From NCBI GenBank assembly GCA_009823505.1, contig VZQC01001600.1:312929-376928 (forward strand): 64,000 nucleotides of DNA, given 5' to 3'. Shown here one piece after another: positions 10,801 to 22,648 of the stretch. The translations under genes were made by a program, and so were the position numbers. The stretch's first letter is position 1; each line of letters starts with the position of its first letter. The notes under the pieces are model-generated. The model was not told the DNA's origin. It saw nothing but the letters and a program-made list of their open reading frames with translations, and searched no databases. This DNA comes from Rhizomys pruinosus (lineage: Eukaryota > Chordata > Mammalia > Rodentia > Spalacidae).

Positions 10801-11590
10801 TAGAAGAGTTTTTTTTGTATGTAAAAAAGAATGTAAAGTCCCTATCTTTTCCAACTACAATTCAGAGTGAGGCCAGTTTTCTTCATGCAGTATAGTGGAA
10901 CCATGGAAATGTGGTAGATTGAATGCAAAAGTAGGCATGACTCTCCTCCTGTTTTCTCCTAAGGCACACATTAAAGAAATTCTGGTTTATTTTGAAAATC
11001 AAAGACACTTTTACTTTTTAAAGTAGGTAGTTTTTCTGAAGCATTATGTTAATAGTATTAAAGTATAATGAGTCTGTTAATGCAATTATGAATAAACTTG
11101 TATATATTTAAAGTATCTGCATTAATACCCAATACCCAACATTAATAGTGATGACATGTGCAAACAAAGCACTCTCCCCTCTTCCACATTATGTTAAGAA
11201 TTTTTGTTTCTCAACATCATAAAAATATACTACCTATAAGAAACTTTGTAATCTATTTTTGTGCACTGTGGGAAAGGCATCATCTACCTGTTCTGTACCT
11301 TCTGGGATGTCCCTGCCCTTTCCGATGTTGCTATTAAGGCCTTCATAAAATCTTTCTTCTTTCTGGCCCTCTTTGATGCTCTCTTTGTGGACCATGGATT
11401 TGTAGTAGCCTGTGGTGCCCACTTTCCAGTAGCGGCTCAGAAAGGGCCTTAGGTAGCATCAGGTCCCACAGACTAGCTCGCATCCGATGCACCTTGCCGC
11501 TTCATGCTCCTACCAGTCCCCATGCTCCTCTTTATGTGTAGCTGAAAGATGGAAAATAAAACAGGATTAAAAATAAAAACGTTAAAAAAT
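10801..11590. other. no confirmed gene; possible retrosequence at 11234-11540
   Basis: Mostly AT-rich. On the minus strand, 11234-11422 has a 62-codon open frame rich in charged residues (GYYKSMVHKESIKEG) inside a GC-richer island. That looks like a fragment of a processed gene copy, but I could not match it to a protein and no function is given. Confidence 0.3.
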
Positions 11591-11594
11591 AGAG

Positions 11595-11925
11595 GACGAA
11601 GGGTACTTCTAAAAGGAAGAGTTTAATAGAGCTTACTGTGGACTGCTCCAGGGAATTAGAGACCAACATGGCAGGGAGGCATGCTGGCAGGGGCCGGAGC
11701 AGAAAGCAGAGGTTCACATCTTCAACCAGGCACAGGAAGCAGAGAAAGTGACTGGAGACTGGCAAAGCTTTTTGAACTCTCAAAGCCTGTCACGAGTGAT
11801 GTGGCACTCCATCATGCCACACCTGCTAAGACTTCCTAAACTCACTCCACCAACTGGGGACAAAATGTCCAAATACTTGGAGCCTATGGGGGATATTCTC
11901 ATTCAAACCACCACACACACCTACC
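11595..11925 (+). mobile_element. rodent medium-copy repeat, 3' portion
   Basis: The right end (CACTCCACCAACTGGGGACA, GAGCCTATGGGGGATATTCT, CATTCAAACCACCA) is a very common rodent repeat motif. Family name not assigned. Confidence 0.6.
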
Positions 11926-12124
11926 CCCAGCACAGTGAAGAACAGCTTTCTAGTGAGCAGAAAGAGTAGGCAGCACTTAAATGCAATATGCACTGGAGAG
12001 AGCCAGTGGCTGAGACACAGAGCAAGGAAGAGAGAGCCACCTTGTAGGATGCCAGTCAGCTACTGACCTAGTCAGCTGTAACTGTGAACAGCCACAGCCT
12101 TGAGTCACCTGAGAAGGGAGCCTC
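11926..12124. other. spacer
   Basis: Nothing recognised. Confidence 0.4.
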
Positions 12125-12455
12125 AATATTGCCCAGAGGAGATGGGCCTGGGGGAACGTCTGGAATATGATTGTCTTGATTGTTTTTGAGGTAGGAGGGT
12201 GAAGCCCACTATGGGCAACACCACTCCTAGGAGGTGGTCCTGAGCTGTATAAGAAGCTAGCTGAGCATGAGCCAGGGAGACAGCCAGCTCAGCAGTGCCC
12301 TCCATGGTTCTGCTTCAGGCTCCTGCTTGAGTTCCTGATCTGGCTTCCCTCAGTGATGGGTGGACTGTGACCTGGTAGTGTAAGCCAAATAATTCCTTTC
12401 CTGACTTGAGTTACTTTAGGTCATGGCATGTGTCACATCAACAGAATGAAACTCA
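12125..12455 (-). mobile_element. rodent medium-copy repeat, same family as 3040-3462
   Basis: Contains TCCTGCTTGAGTTCCTGATC, GTGTAAGCCAAATAATTCC and TCACATCAACAGAATGAAAC. This is the reverse complement of the family seen at 19475, 20990 and 31382. Confidence 0.65.
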
Positions 12456-12645
12456 AATGGCGGCAACTAAGAGACCCAAACTGAGACTTGCAATTAGACC
12501 AAAATGTTGACACTTTGACTGATAATAGAATTCAGATCTATTTGGAGGCAGATAGCATAGTAGAAAACATTCACAGATAATTGGTAAGAGATGAAGGCTA
12601 AGATGCTCACGCCAACATGGTCAAATGCTAGAATCACCAAAGAAT

Positions 12646-12890
12646 GGGGCTGCAGAGATAGACTAGCGGTTAAAAGCACCGACTGCTCATGCAGATGACC
12701 CGGGTTCGATCCCCAGAACCCACATGGCGGCTAAAAACCGTCTGTAACTCCAATCTAGGAGAACTCCAGTTCCAGGGGAATCTGACACCCTCTTCTGACC
12801 TCTGCAGCACTGCACGACACAGGTGCACAAACCTACATGCAGACAGTACATTCATACACATACAAAAATAAATAAAATTTAAAAAAAGAC
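12646..12890 (+). mobile_element. B2 SINE
   Basis: GGGGCTGCAGAGATAGACTA head, CCCGGGTTCGATCCCCAGAA B-box, ACATTCATACACATACAAAA end and A-rich tail. Nearly full length. Confidence 0.94.
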
Positions 12891-13511
12891 AAAAATAATG
12901 AATCACCAAAGAAGTCTCTTATTCAAAACTCCTTATGCCCTAGAACTTGGGCAGGGGCCACACAAGAGGATTTTAACCACATTTCCTTCAGGTGGTGTTA
13001 ATTATGGGATAATGAAACCATACAAGGACTGTAAAGAAAAATACTATAGAGAAAAAGACAGACAAGATAGACAATTTTGTAGTAATGTCCACCTAACTTC
13101 TTATCATCATAAAGGTGGATGATAAATGCAGAAATGCAATATTCATACTAAAGAAAATGAGAGTATTTCATATATGGATTCCAGAATGTTCTCTAGACAA
13201 TGCTTTAAAGACCAGAGTAACTAGCCCGAAAACAATGGTAAAAAGGATGTCAAATCCATGGAGAACTAAAAAGGTGACCATCGGGGAAAAGGAGGAAGAA
13301 ATAGCCAGGCTAGTGAGTGGCATGGTAGAAGGTGATGAAGAATTCTGAATTCAGTGACAGGCCATGCTCATTGGGAACTGGTGTTTACTGTTTGTGAAAG
13401 CTCTTTGTTACCTGAAGCTTTGAATTCAGTGTACTGGAAAATAACAAGGAAGTCCAATGAGACATGGAACTCTTTGTCCTGCTAAAGGGAGCTAAACCTT
13501 AGGACATGAAG
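12891..13511. other. no gene seen
   Basis: Two overlapping open frames (12898-13122 and 13115-13348) have no recognisable domain. CAAAGAAG follows the B2 and resembles CAAAGAA before it, a possible target duplication of ATCACCAAAGAA. Confidence 0.45.
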
Positions 13512-13720
13512 ATTTCGCAGGATGGATATGTAGTTCATTTGGTAGAGTGTTTGTCTAGTACACAAGAAGCCCTTGTTTCCATCCCCAGCACTAAATAAAA
13601 CTAAGTGTGATGTTGGATACCTGAAATCCAAGCATTTAGGAGGGAGAGGTATGAGATTAAGGGAGACTCTGTTCTGTGTCTTTGGTTTCCAGATCTAACT
13701 GAAGACCCTACCAATCCAGT
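13512..13720 (+). mobile_element. B4/ID-type SINE, diverged
   Basis: GGATATGTAGTTCATTTGGT head, CCATCCCCAGCACTAAATAA, then a B1-like part (GAAATCCAAGCATTTAGGAG). Confidence 0.65.
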
Positions 13721-14096
13721 TTTCTTTAAAAAACAGAAGACAGAAGACAGTCAAGTCACTCTCCAAATACTGATTTTTAATTTGTGGGGCCTAGGAAACA
13801 GAGGACATTAAGTGAACTCAACAAAGTGTGTCGAGATCAGATTTTTCAGTCATTCTATTACGCTGGCACAGCAAAGTAAAAGGAACAGCTCTAATATCAA
13901 TTATAGATGCCTACTGGGGAAATCCTGTAAAGCCGCACTGACTAATGACACCTGTAGTTATCTGTCTGTCCTTTGTCTCTCTGTCTCTGGGTGTCTCCAA
14001 CTCTCTTTCCTCTCTGTATTTCTTTCTTGTTCTCTGTTTTTCTCTTTCTCTTTGTCTCTGTGTTTTACTCTTTGTCTCTCTGTTTCTCTCTCTGTT

Positions 14097-14128
<32 letters not shown>

Positions 14129-14699
14129 CCCCCACCCAGGCTATTGATTATTCTTTATCTAATCCCACCCCCAGTGCCATGGATTCTGTCAAATGGCAGG
14201 GTACATGCAGTCTCAAAGGAATTACAAGGGTTATTTCAAATCTTTGACTTCTCTCCAAGCAAAATTACAATGTTAAAGTTGATAACCCTGTCAGTGGGCC
14301 TCACCTGCTCCTTCTCTTCTCTGAATTTCTTCCTTTATGTCTTCCTCCTGCCATCTTCTTGGCTCCGATGGTTGAATTCATTCTTTGAAGAATAAAATAA
14401 TGAAAATGTGGCAGTATAGGAAATGTCCCTTCCTTTGCTCTGTCTTTGTCCCATACCCTCTTCCTACAATGACAAATGTGATCCTCAGAGGAAAAACCAT
14501 GGAGTAATGAAAGGACTTTGGGCCTGGACACTGACACGGCAAAGAATATCAGAGGTTCCCTTTCCAAAATGGACTCTGAATCAATCCTATCTGTGTGGAA
14601 TCCCCTCAAAGTTCCCTTCCCTATTCCTACTCCTCTTCTTCAAAACTAAGCTTCTGAAAAGTACCTCACTCACTTAATATCTTGAACTCTTGACATTAT
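13721..14699. other. no gene; pyrimidine-rich simple sequence
   Basis: 13960-14128 is CT-rich with eight TCTA units (about 14098-14127). Overlapping serine/leucine-rich open frames of 100-140 codons across it are composition artefacts. The remainder shows nothing recognised. Confidence 0.55.
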
Positions 14700-15540
14700 G
14701 CAATCCTCCATAGCCTGAATGTTGGGGTCCCTTCAAACTTCCTGTATTGACACCTAAGCTCCTAAATGAGGACATTTGGAAATGGATCCTCTGGAAGGTG
14801 ATTGGTCATGAAATACCTGGAATACTAGAGTTCATTGATACATATCACTTTCAGATACCAATCAGCAGAGACAGGGATTGAATCTTTAAAGCTGAGCTAT
14901 ATTCAGAGAACCATCAACCCAAGGAGACAGTAGATTAACATCCCCCAAATGTCTCTTTCATCTTGCCTCCTGAAGTGAAATTATATAGGAAGGAGGGGTG
15001 CAGACAAAGGCAGTCAATTATTCTGGAGCTCAGGTGAGGATCACCCCATTCCTGAGACGTGAGATGCCTGTGGCTCTTTTAAGATCATCTCTTCCACTCT
15101 TCTCTCATGCATTGGTGTTTGAGCTCAGGTACTTTTTGAAATCCTGAGTCTTGTTAGTTTTTTCTGGTAACAATCTTGCACTCCTCCAAGGACATGTGGG
15201 CTGGGATGGGTTACTCAGAACACACCATTGACTGTGTACACATGTTGAACTGGTTATAACGGATGTTAAATCCTTTTTACAATATGTAGTGCAAGAGTCT
15301 TAATAATACAGAATATGAAGAGGCCCTATCCATACCCACTAATTCCTATTAATGAGGCCACAGTCCTCATGAATAAGATTCATATCTTCATAAAGGAAAC
15401 CCAGAAGGTTTCCTTATCCCCTCCATTAGGTGAGGACATAGTGAGGAAGTAGCCATCTATAAACCAGGTTATAATGACTCTGCTGGCATCCTCCACCTGA
15501 ACTTCCTAGCTTCTAGAAGAATAAGGATTAAATTACACTT
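14700..15540 (+). repeat. ancient interspersed repeat remnants
   Basis: Segments 14705-14830 (ATGTTGGGGTCCCTTC, GGTGATTGGTCATGA) and 15340-15520 (CCTCATGAATAAGATTCATA, GAGGACATAGTGAGGAAG) follow the order of a widespread old mammalian repeat also glimpsed at 6760-7262. Name not assigned. The solo LTR sits just downstream. Confidence 0.4.
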
Positions 15541-15546
15541 GCTTCT

Positions 15547-16073
15547 TGTTGGTAGCCTGCTTCGTTAAAGAAAGCCTGTGCTAGAGTTTTGTGAACTCAC
15601 TCCCGCCCATTGAGCAAGGAAGGCTAGGTTCACTTTACTTCCTCCACGTAAGATAAGCCTCAGGATGTTCCAGCCCACAGGACATTCCAGGCTTATCTTC
15701 ATCCTGCCCTTCCCCTCCTTACTTCCTCCTCGTAAGATAAACAGGATGCTCATTAACCACAGGATGTTCCAGCCCACAGGACATTCCAGGCTTATCTTCA
15801 TCCTGCCCTTCCCCTCCTTACTTCCTCCTCGTAAGATAAACAGGATGCTCATTAACCACAGGATGTTCGAGCCCACACTTTTGGTATGCAAATGAGGCAT
15901 CGGATGGTGCACCAATCCAGAGCATGCACAAGCCCTCTAGACTGCTATATAAGCAGTGCTTCTGCCCCATTTCGGGGTCCTTCTCACAAGAGAGCTGTAC
16001 ACAATAAAGTTTGCTGCAGAAGAATCCTGTTGTCCGCGTGAAGTTCTTGCCGGCGAGACTGCTGCACGCGACA
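15547..16073 (+). mobile_element. ERVK/IAP-like solo LTR with 6-bp target duplication
   Basis: A 527-bp LTR starting TGTTGGTAGC and ending ACGCGACA, flanked by perfect direct repeats GCTTCT at 15541-15546 and 16074-16079. The U3 holds a duplicated 99-bp unit, a CCAAT-like site (15911-15918) and a TATA box TATATAAG (15946-15953). The polyadenylation signal AATAAA is at 16003-16008, followed by GTTTGCTGCAGAAGAATCCT, which resembles the R-U5 end of intracisternal A-particle LTRs. No primer-binding site or internal genes flank it, so it is a solo LTR left by recombination. Its promoter parts look intact; activity is unknown. Confidence 0.88.
15662..15876 (+). repeat. 99-bp tandem repeat in the LTR U3
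   Basis: Two apparently identical 99-bp units start at 15662 and 15761 (AGGATGTTCCAGCCCACAGG...). A third partial copy starts at 15860 with one change (TTCGAGCC). An imperfect piece (TTACTTCCTCCACGTAAGAT) precedes the array. U3 enhancer duplications are well known in retroviral LTRs. Confidence 0.93.
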
Positions 16074-16079
16074 GCTTCT

Positions 16080-17125
16080 AAGGTACTCAGTCATAGTAGG
16101 AAGAAAAACTGAGACAAAACTGATTATTTTTTTCTTCGTAAAAAATACTGTTGTGATGGACTCCAGTTAGGAGGGCTGGGAGCACAAGGCTTTGCAGGGT
16201 CATGGACTTCTCTACAGAGACACCAGTATGTCAGGAGATAGCTTTGATTTATCTTTACCCTATTGACTGCTAATTTTCTTGCGGTCAGCAATCCACAGAA
16301 ACTTTCCAACTACAGATAAATTGGAAATGGAAAATGCATGTTCACAATGATGAGTTTATTAACAAACTTAGTAGTTATGAGACTCTACAACCATCCCAAG
16401 TGCAGTCAGTTATAATTCATTATAGGAAACTTCATTTTATCAATTTTTTCATCTATGTGTTTTTCTGTGGCGGAGTGTGTATTGTGTGTGTGTGTGTGTG
16501 CACACGCATGTGTGCAGTATGTGTTTGAGAAAGGGGATTGTCTTTCTTCTGTTTCCTAAAATTCTATATGGTACTGGATTTCTTAAAACTTTGTTCAAGC
16601 AAAAATGCACTGCTTTTATAACTCTTACAAAAGAAATCCTAATCAAGAAGACTGCTGCTGCTGCCAAGGCACGGGCATCTGACCCAGGGGTCCATTAGTA
16701 CAGACTGCACCTAGCCTACGATGAGCTCATTCACCTCTGAGAAGCTTCGTACCAATCATAAGTACTATGAATTGTAATCCTATGATGAATCAAAAACTCA
16801 TAAATCACAATAAATGCAAAATAACTTAGAGGTATTTTGAGCATAAGAAGAAATGAAACTAGATGATAAGCAGGTTATCAATGACACACAGATGCTCAAC
16901 AATTGTTTGAACATCTATTTATTTAATAAAAAATAATAACAGTGAGCAGAAGGGGAAACTATGATTTAGATGTATTTGTGGTTACAATGACATATCATGT
17001 AGAACAAGTTTATAATAATGTGGTGACCCAGTCTAGATAGAATTATAATCATGTTTCTATAGAACTAGATAAAAATCAGCATAAAATTTTTATCTAGTTT
17101 TGCAGATAAAGAAATTGAGACTTAG
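16080..17125. other. no gene seen; short (GT)n
   Basis: AT-rich DNA with a (GT)n run at about 16480-16500. Open frames of 60-73 codons have no recognisable domain. Confidence 0.5.
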
Positions 17126-17501
17126 GCTCTGGGAATATAGTTTAGTCCATAGAGTATTTCCCTAATGTGCATGAGGTCCTGTGTTCAATCTCCAGAAACT
17201 GCATAAAATGGATATGGTAGTGTAATATTGTAATCCTAGAACTGCTGTTGGTAGAGGCAGGAGGATAAAAGGTTCAAGGTCAGCCAGGCTTGGTGGTGCA
17301 TTCCTTTAATCCTAACACTTGGGAGGCAGAGGCAGGCAGATATTTGTGAGTTCAAGGCCAGCCTGGTCTACAGACTGAGTTCCAGGACAGCTGGGGCTAC
17401 AGGGAGACCCTGTCTCAAAAAGACCAAAAAAAAAAAAAAAAAGTTCAAGGTCATCCACAAATACATAGTTTGGGCCAACCTGGGCTTCATGAGATCCTGT
17501 C

Positions 17502-17512
<11 letters not shown>
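17126..17512 (+). mobile_element. B4-type SINE interrupted by a B1
   Basis: The left part (17126-17282: GGCTCTGGGAATATAGTTTA, GTGTTCAATCTCCAG) and right part (17441-17512: TGGGCCAACCTGGGCTTCAT, GAGATCCTGTC) form one B4-like element split by a later B1. Confidence 0.75.
17283..17440 (+). mobile_element. B1 SINE nested in B4, with target duplication
   Basis: GCCAGGCTTGGTGGTGCATT start, GGGGCTACAGGGAGACCCTG and an A17 tail. It is flanked by AGGTTCAAGGTCA (17270-17282) and AAGTTCAAGGTCA (17441-17453). Confidence 0.93.
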
Positions 17513-17532
<20 letters not shown>

Positions 17533-17636
17533 GAATAAAAAAGAGGAAGGAGAAAAAGAAGAAAGAAAGAAAAGGGAAGGGAAGAAAGGAAAAAGGAAGG
17601 AAGGGAGGGAGGAAGGAAGGAAGGAAGGAAGGAAGA
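17505..17636. repeat. purine-rich simple repeat (GAGA / GGAA)
   Basis: AG-rich tract with (GGAA)n at 17610-17635. It lies at the 3' tail of the B4 element. Confidence 0.95.
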
Positions 17637-18145
17637 TGCTGTCCAAATTCTAGAAAAATTAAGTACTATTTTTATATCATACAACAATACAACATTGTTG
17701 GCAATAATTCTAAGATTGACCTTCGAATCCAGATATTCTTGTGAGTTTTACACTAGACATTCTTCTCTTGAGATTTAGTCCAAGAAACAACAATCAAGTA
17801 TGAAAACATTTTTGGTTTAATCTAAATTTCTACCAATAAATTTTACACTAGGTCACCATGATCAGTGTATCAGTGTGAGTCTGGCTTTTGTCTCCAATTA
17901 TCAACATCCTATTCAATAACTTGAAACTGTTGCTTGATCTGAAACACTTGCCATGCCCAGGTATTTAAGTCATCTCTTTTAGGAAGAGTAGAAAAATGCT
18001 CATGGGACCACAACTTTCAATATTTTCTGATGCTTACTTAAGACAAGAAATAAAAATCATAAAATCTTTTCTAAGTTTATGTGGAAGAAAATAGCCTTTT
18101 CCTTGGATTGGTAATATTTATCATTCTTGGTGTGGCTGCACCCAC
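17637..18145. other. no gene seen
   Basis: AT-rich, nothing recognised. Confidence 0.5.
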
Positions 18146-18295
18146 AAGTGGCTAACAACCATCAGTAACTCCAGTTCTAGTGTATCTGATATCTTCTTCT
18201 GACTTCCACTGGTAATATATGACATGGGTGCACTTACATACATGCAGGTAACACATTCATACACGTAAAATTAAAATCTTAAAATGTTTTAAATA
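18146..18295 (+). mobile_element. B2 SINE, 5'-truncated
   Basis: CAAGTGGCTAACAACCATCA, GTAACTCCAGTTCTAG and CACATTCATACACGTAAAAT; lacks the tRNA-like head. Confidence 0.8.
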
Positions 18296-18529
18296 TCTTG
18301 GAATATACATTCACAATTCTATATGTCTACTATAATTTTGGATTATTATTTACTGACAAAACTGTACTAGCAAGTTTTCACAATAATATAAAATATATCA
18401 CTGTTTCTCCAACCTATAAAAAAATCTTTCAATGTAATCATGTTACTAAAGAAATAGATGCTAATGAAATATTTTGAAACTTAATGAATAAATAAAAATG
18501 GTAAAAATCTATTAAAAATCAAGCAGGGG

Positions 18530-18745
18530 GCCTAAAGCGTTAGTTCAGCCATTAAGAGCACTGACTGGCTGCTCTTGCAGAAGACCTGAATTCAGTTCCC
18601 AGCATCCCACATGCTGATTACTAACCATTTGTAACTCTACTTCCCCAGTATCTAATACCCTCTTTTGGCATCTGCCAGCACTGTATGACATGGGTACATT
18701 TATATATATTCAGGCAAAAGTGCACATAGAATAAATTTTTTTTTA
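18530..18745 (+). mobile_element. B2 SINE, diverged
   Basis: GTTCAGCCATTAAGAGCACT, CTCTTGCAGAAGACCTGAAT and CAGCACTGTATGACATGGGT; carries a short GACTGGCTG insertion. Confidence 0.85.
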
Positions 18746-19474
18746 ATATTTTAAGATCAAGCAGAGATGGGCTAGAGGATGGAGGAGAGATGGGTAGAAG
18801 CTGGGTTAACTAAAACTATGGATGCATGAGTACACCAAATGGAAATTCACTGGTTCTTAAGCTAATTTCTAAACACAACTTTAAAGAAAAGCTTGAGTGA
18901 AATTACCTTGCATGAGTGGACAATGTTGCTCCCAGAAGACATGGGTTATTAAATGAAAATAAAATGAAAGCATGCAACATTTAGTACAAGTTATTAGTCA
19001 GGGACGCCACAGAGGTCCCCAAAACAACACAGGATATTGCCATCACCTTCTGTTACCCAACATAACTACTTGGTAAAATTCTTTTGCCAATGATATGATG
19101 GACTATGGTCACAGAATGTAGAGAACTCAATCTCAAAAGAACTGAAAAGCTTCTTTTCAAGGTAGATTTAATAGTGCTGGATGGTGCTCTGCAGGCTGCT
19201 GGTAAAGAAAAGAGATCAATGAACTAACTAACCTTGCCTGTTGCAATGCCACCATGCCAAGGAAGACGGGCCCACTGGTTCAATTGTGACACAACTTTAA
19301 TGAGGGTAACTGACTACCTTTATATTGGATTTGCGACCTGTTCCATAGGTGGAAATTTCATGTTATTGTAGTTCTGGACAAAAGCCCATGGCTAGGGTGG
19401 TCATGGTCCTAGAGTAGAACCTCCTATTGTAAATTTGCTAAGTGGTCACATTTTCAAATAGCTGTGGTAAACAT
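18746..19474. other. no gene seen
   Basis: Mixed-composition DNA. 19000-19420 may be old repeat, but no family is recognised. Confidence 0.4.
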
Positions 19475-19850
19475 CTCAATGAAAAGCAAATTGGACAAGA
19501 AAGAATCCATTTACCTCACAGGTCCATCATTGAGGGAAGCCAAGGAAAGAACTCAAGGAAGGAACCTAAAGGCAGGGACTAAAGTAGAGAGCATGGTGGA
19601 ATGATGCTCATAGACTTGCTTCCCCTGGCTTGCTCAGATGTCTTGCTTACATAGCCCATCCAAGCATACTGCATGGGATGGCACCACTTAGAGTGATGTG
19701 AGTCTTCCTACATCAATTAGAAATTAAGAAAATGTCTTACAAACAAGGCCACAGGCTGTTCTTAGAGGAGGACTGCCACAGTTGAGGTCCCTTCTTCACA
19801 GGTCTCTCTAGTTTGTATCAAGTTGACAAAAGCTACCTGCAATTGACCCC
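19475..19850 (+). mobile_element. rodent medium-copy repeat
   Basis: ACAGGTCCATCATTGAGGGA, ACTCAAGGAAGGAACCTAAA and GTATCAAGTTGACAAAAGCT: same family and orientation as 20990-21480 and 31382-31790. Confidence 0.7.
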
Positions 19851-20985
19851 TTGTTGACATGACACACAAATATATCACTTCTACATAGCCTACTACATAC
19901 CCTTTCCTTTCATCTTCAAGACCTCATGTTAATATATCACAATATATAACATAGTTCAACTTTAAAAGCCCACAATCTTTTTAAAAAGTTCAACTATTTT
20001 AAAAGCTCAAAGTTTCTTTAGAATATCCAAAGCCCCTTAACTGTGACCTCTTATAAAATAAAAAAAAATAGATACTTTCATATTTCAAAAGAAAAGAACT
20101 TCTTAAGCAAAGTCTACCAGTGGAGCTCAGTGTCCAACATCTGAAATTTACTAATGATCTGGGTTCCAAAAGGCTTTGGCAGCTCTACTTCTCCAGTTCT
20201 ACCATCCACTGCACACAGCTTGTCTTTTAGTCTCAGGCTGATGACTCACCTCTACTGGCTCTGGTGATCATCCCACAGTCCTGGAATCTCCAATATCTTG
20301 GAGTCATCACTCCAATTGAGTTTGCAGCTATACCAATGGCCTCTTTTGGCCTCACATGCTATCAAGCCTCAGCTTCCCTCCAGAACTCCTTCAGTTCTGG
20401 GGATTGCACTGCAACTGAGGCCAAACCTTCATAAGTGACTTCTGGCCTCACATAGTTCCCAGTCCTCCACTGCCCTCCATGAGGCCTTCATGACTCTAAA
20501 ACCAGTACTATCCAAAAGACTCTTACACATCATAAGTTCTGCTGCCAAGTGGATGTACAGCCTTGGCCTGACATGAACTACAGATTTTGTGTGCTGACCC
20601 TGGAGAAATACTTAACAGGAGATTTCACCTAAATGACACTGGTATTTTGTTAATCACAGCGGATTTTTTTCTGCCCCAGATAACAAGCATTCATTGTCTC
20701 AATGAAACAAAGGCTTAATTTCCACAAATTCTTAATTCAAATATACATTTAGCCCTTATAGAATATTTAAGGGACTCTCCAGCTTCCCTCTGAAACTTTC
20801 TAAGCCAGGCATCTACTGTCTACATTACTATCAGCATTCTTATCTTCCAATCTTCCTCAGAGCTTCCCTTTGAGCTATCAGTACCCAATGGCCTCTGCAG
20901 CACAAAGTACCAAATTCTTCCAAAATCCTCCCCAAAACAACATTATATTCTGCCTCAGCAATACTTCATTCTCCTAGTACTGATT
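19851..20985. other. no gene; probably repeat-derived
   Basis: AT-rich start, then a CT-rich stretch (20160-20560) in the style of an old rodent LTR/L1 repeat. Not assigned. Confidence 0.35.
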
Positions 20986-20989
20986 TCTG

Positions 20990-21480
20990 CTCTAGTTTGG
21001 TTTCTTTGGCCATGATAAACTTTGTGACCAAAAGCAAATTGAAGAGGAATGTGTTTATTTGCTTTACAGGTTACAGTCCATCTTTGAGTGAAACAAAAGC
21101 CTGGAGGTAGGAAATGGAACAGAGACCAAGGAGGAATGCTGCTTACTGGCTTGATTCCTGAGCTTACTCAGCGACCTTTCTTTCATATGTGTGTGTATAT
21201 TTGAATTTTTTGTGGTTTGTACACAACATGTTAATCAGCACCCTCCCATAGCCCTGCCCCACTGGATTGTATGTATCCTGTCATTTAGGTTAGAGCTATT
21301 TTCTTATATAGCCTAGGTCTACCTGCCCAGGAATAAAATGGCTTGGACCTCCTACTTCATTTAGCAACTGAGAAAACACCCCAAGACATGTGAACAGGCC
21401 AATATAATGGAAGTAACTCCTCAGTTGAATTTCCTTCTTCAAAGATGTCTGTAGTCTGTGTCAAGTTGACAAATCTAACA
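20990..21480 (+). mobile_element. rodent medium-copy repeat
   Basis: GCCATGATAAACTTTGTGAC, GGAATGCTGCTTACTGGCTT and GTGTCAAGTTGACAAATCTA. Its centre (21180-21300) is degraded or contains an insertion. Confidence 0.7.
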
Positions 21481-21620
21481 AGCATACCTTCTAAATATTT
21501 GTTTATATCCATAGAACTGGGCTGTTCTCAACCTTGGTCAGAGAAGCTTCTTTTTGCAGTAAGGAGTAGTCAATTCAAAGACAGAGAACCAGTCAAAATG
21601 CTGAACTAGGAGACTAAATG

Positions 21621-22020
21621 TTCAGCCTTAAGGGAGACATCTATATTAATACCACAATACACACCAACAAGGCTTAAGGAACATTGTGGAAGATGAAACA
21701 AAGAATGTTAGAGCCAGAGTACAGGCAGGAATGGTGAGAAATGCTGTCTCATCTGGCATGCCTATCACACTCATGAACTCACAGCAGTTCTGGTTACCTT
21801 CACAAGACCAGTACAAGGCCATGCTGGGGCCTAGCAGTTGATAATTGCTGGAGGAGGGTGAATCATTATTCATTATTGAGTGTGTGGCCACTGGTATGCT
21901 TTCCATGATCCAGTGGATGGCCCCACATGTCCGCACATATGGGCAGCACTAACTAACTTAGTGGGTGATCAAATATTAATGAATAAAAAGACATGAATTT
22001 GGGATGGGGTACAATAGGGG
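21621..22020 (+). mobile_element. rodent L1 3'UTR-type repeat
   Basis: ACTCACAGCAGTTCTGGTTA, GATCCAGTGGATGGCCCCAC and ATATGGGCAGCACTAAC are hallmarks of a common rodent repeat that I associate with L1 3' regions. A related piece is at 27960-28215. Confidence 0.55.
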
Positions 22021-22648
22021 TAGATATGTGTAGGTGAATGCAGCCCACATATGGCTGCTGCGATTATCTTAATTGCCTGCCTGCACATCCATTTCTGACC
22101 CCACCTTGCAGGGGAGAGTGGCAGCATGGGATGTACAAAGTGCATGATACAGGAGGTGTGGGATTGGCCACTGAGAAATGATGCCATTCTGCCTAGATAA
22201 GTGATTTGCTGCATACAATGAACAGATTCTTCATTACCTTTGTCATCAAACGAGATCCCCAGTCCCTAATTTTACGCATGCATAATTGTAAGTCTATCAG
22301 ATGTGGTTGGTTCCTAGCGGGTGAGACTGGAGAATGGCACATTAGCCACCAGCCCAAAATTCAGGTCTTAAGGTCATCAAACTCCTGGTTTGTGGAGTTT
22401 TCAAGGGACTTAGGGGGCAGGAATCAGCTTTCTGACCTAAATCTGAAGAGCAACCATCCGCCCAGCTTTGGCTATGGAATGAATATTTCCACAGCCCGCT
22501 GGTATCTGTGGAAGGTGCCATTTCCCCAGGGAGAAGCCACTGGCAGCCATGTCCTTCAGCAGAATCGAATGACATCTGACTGCAGAAGCCCCTGACAGAT
22601 ATGATCATACTTCTTTGTATACATGAAATTCTCAAAAATAAAAAAATG
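22021..22648. other. no confirmed gene
   Basis: A 129-codon open frame at 22206-22595 on the plus strand is the longest not explained by composition. I recognise no domain and the region adjoins repeats, so I leave it uncalled. Confidence 0.4.

Noticed and set aside
13812..14395. Overlapping Ser/Leu-rich frames that resemble membrane proteins
   Set aside because: Explained by the CT-rich and TCTA simple repeat.
15662..15876. CRISPR-like or satellite array
   Set aside because: Only two and a bit 99-bp units with no spacers, lying inside an LTR; it is a U3 duplication.
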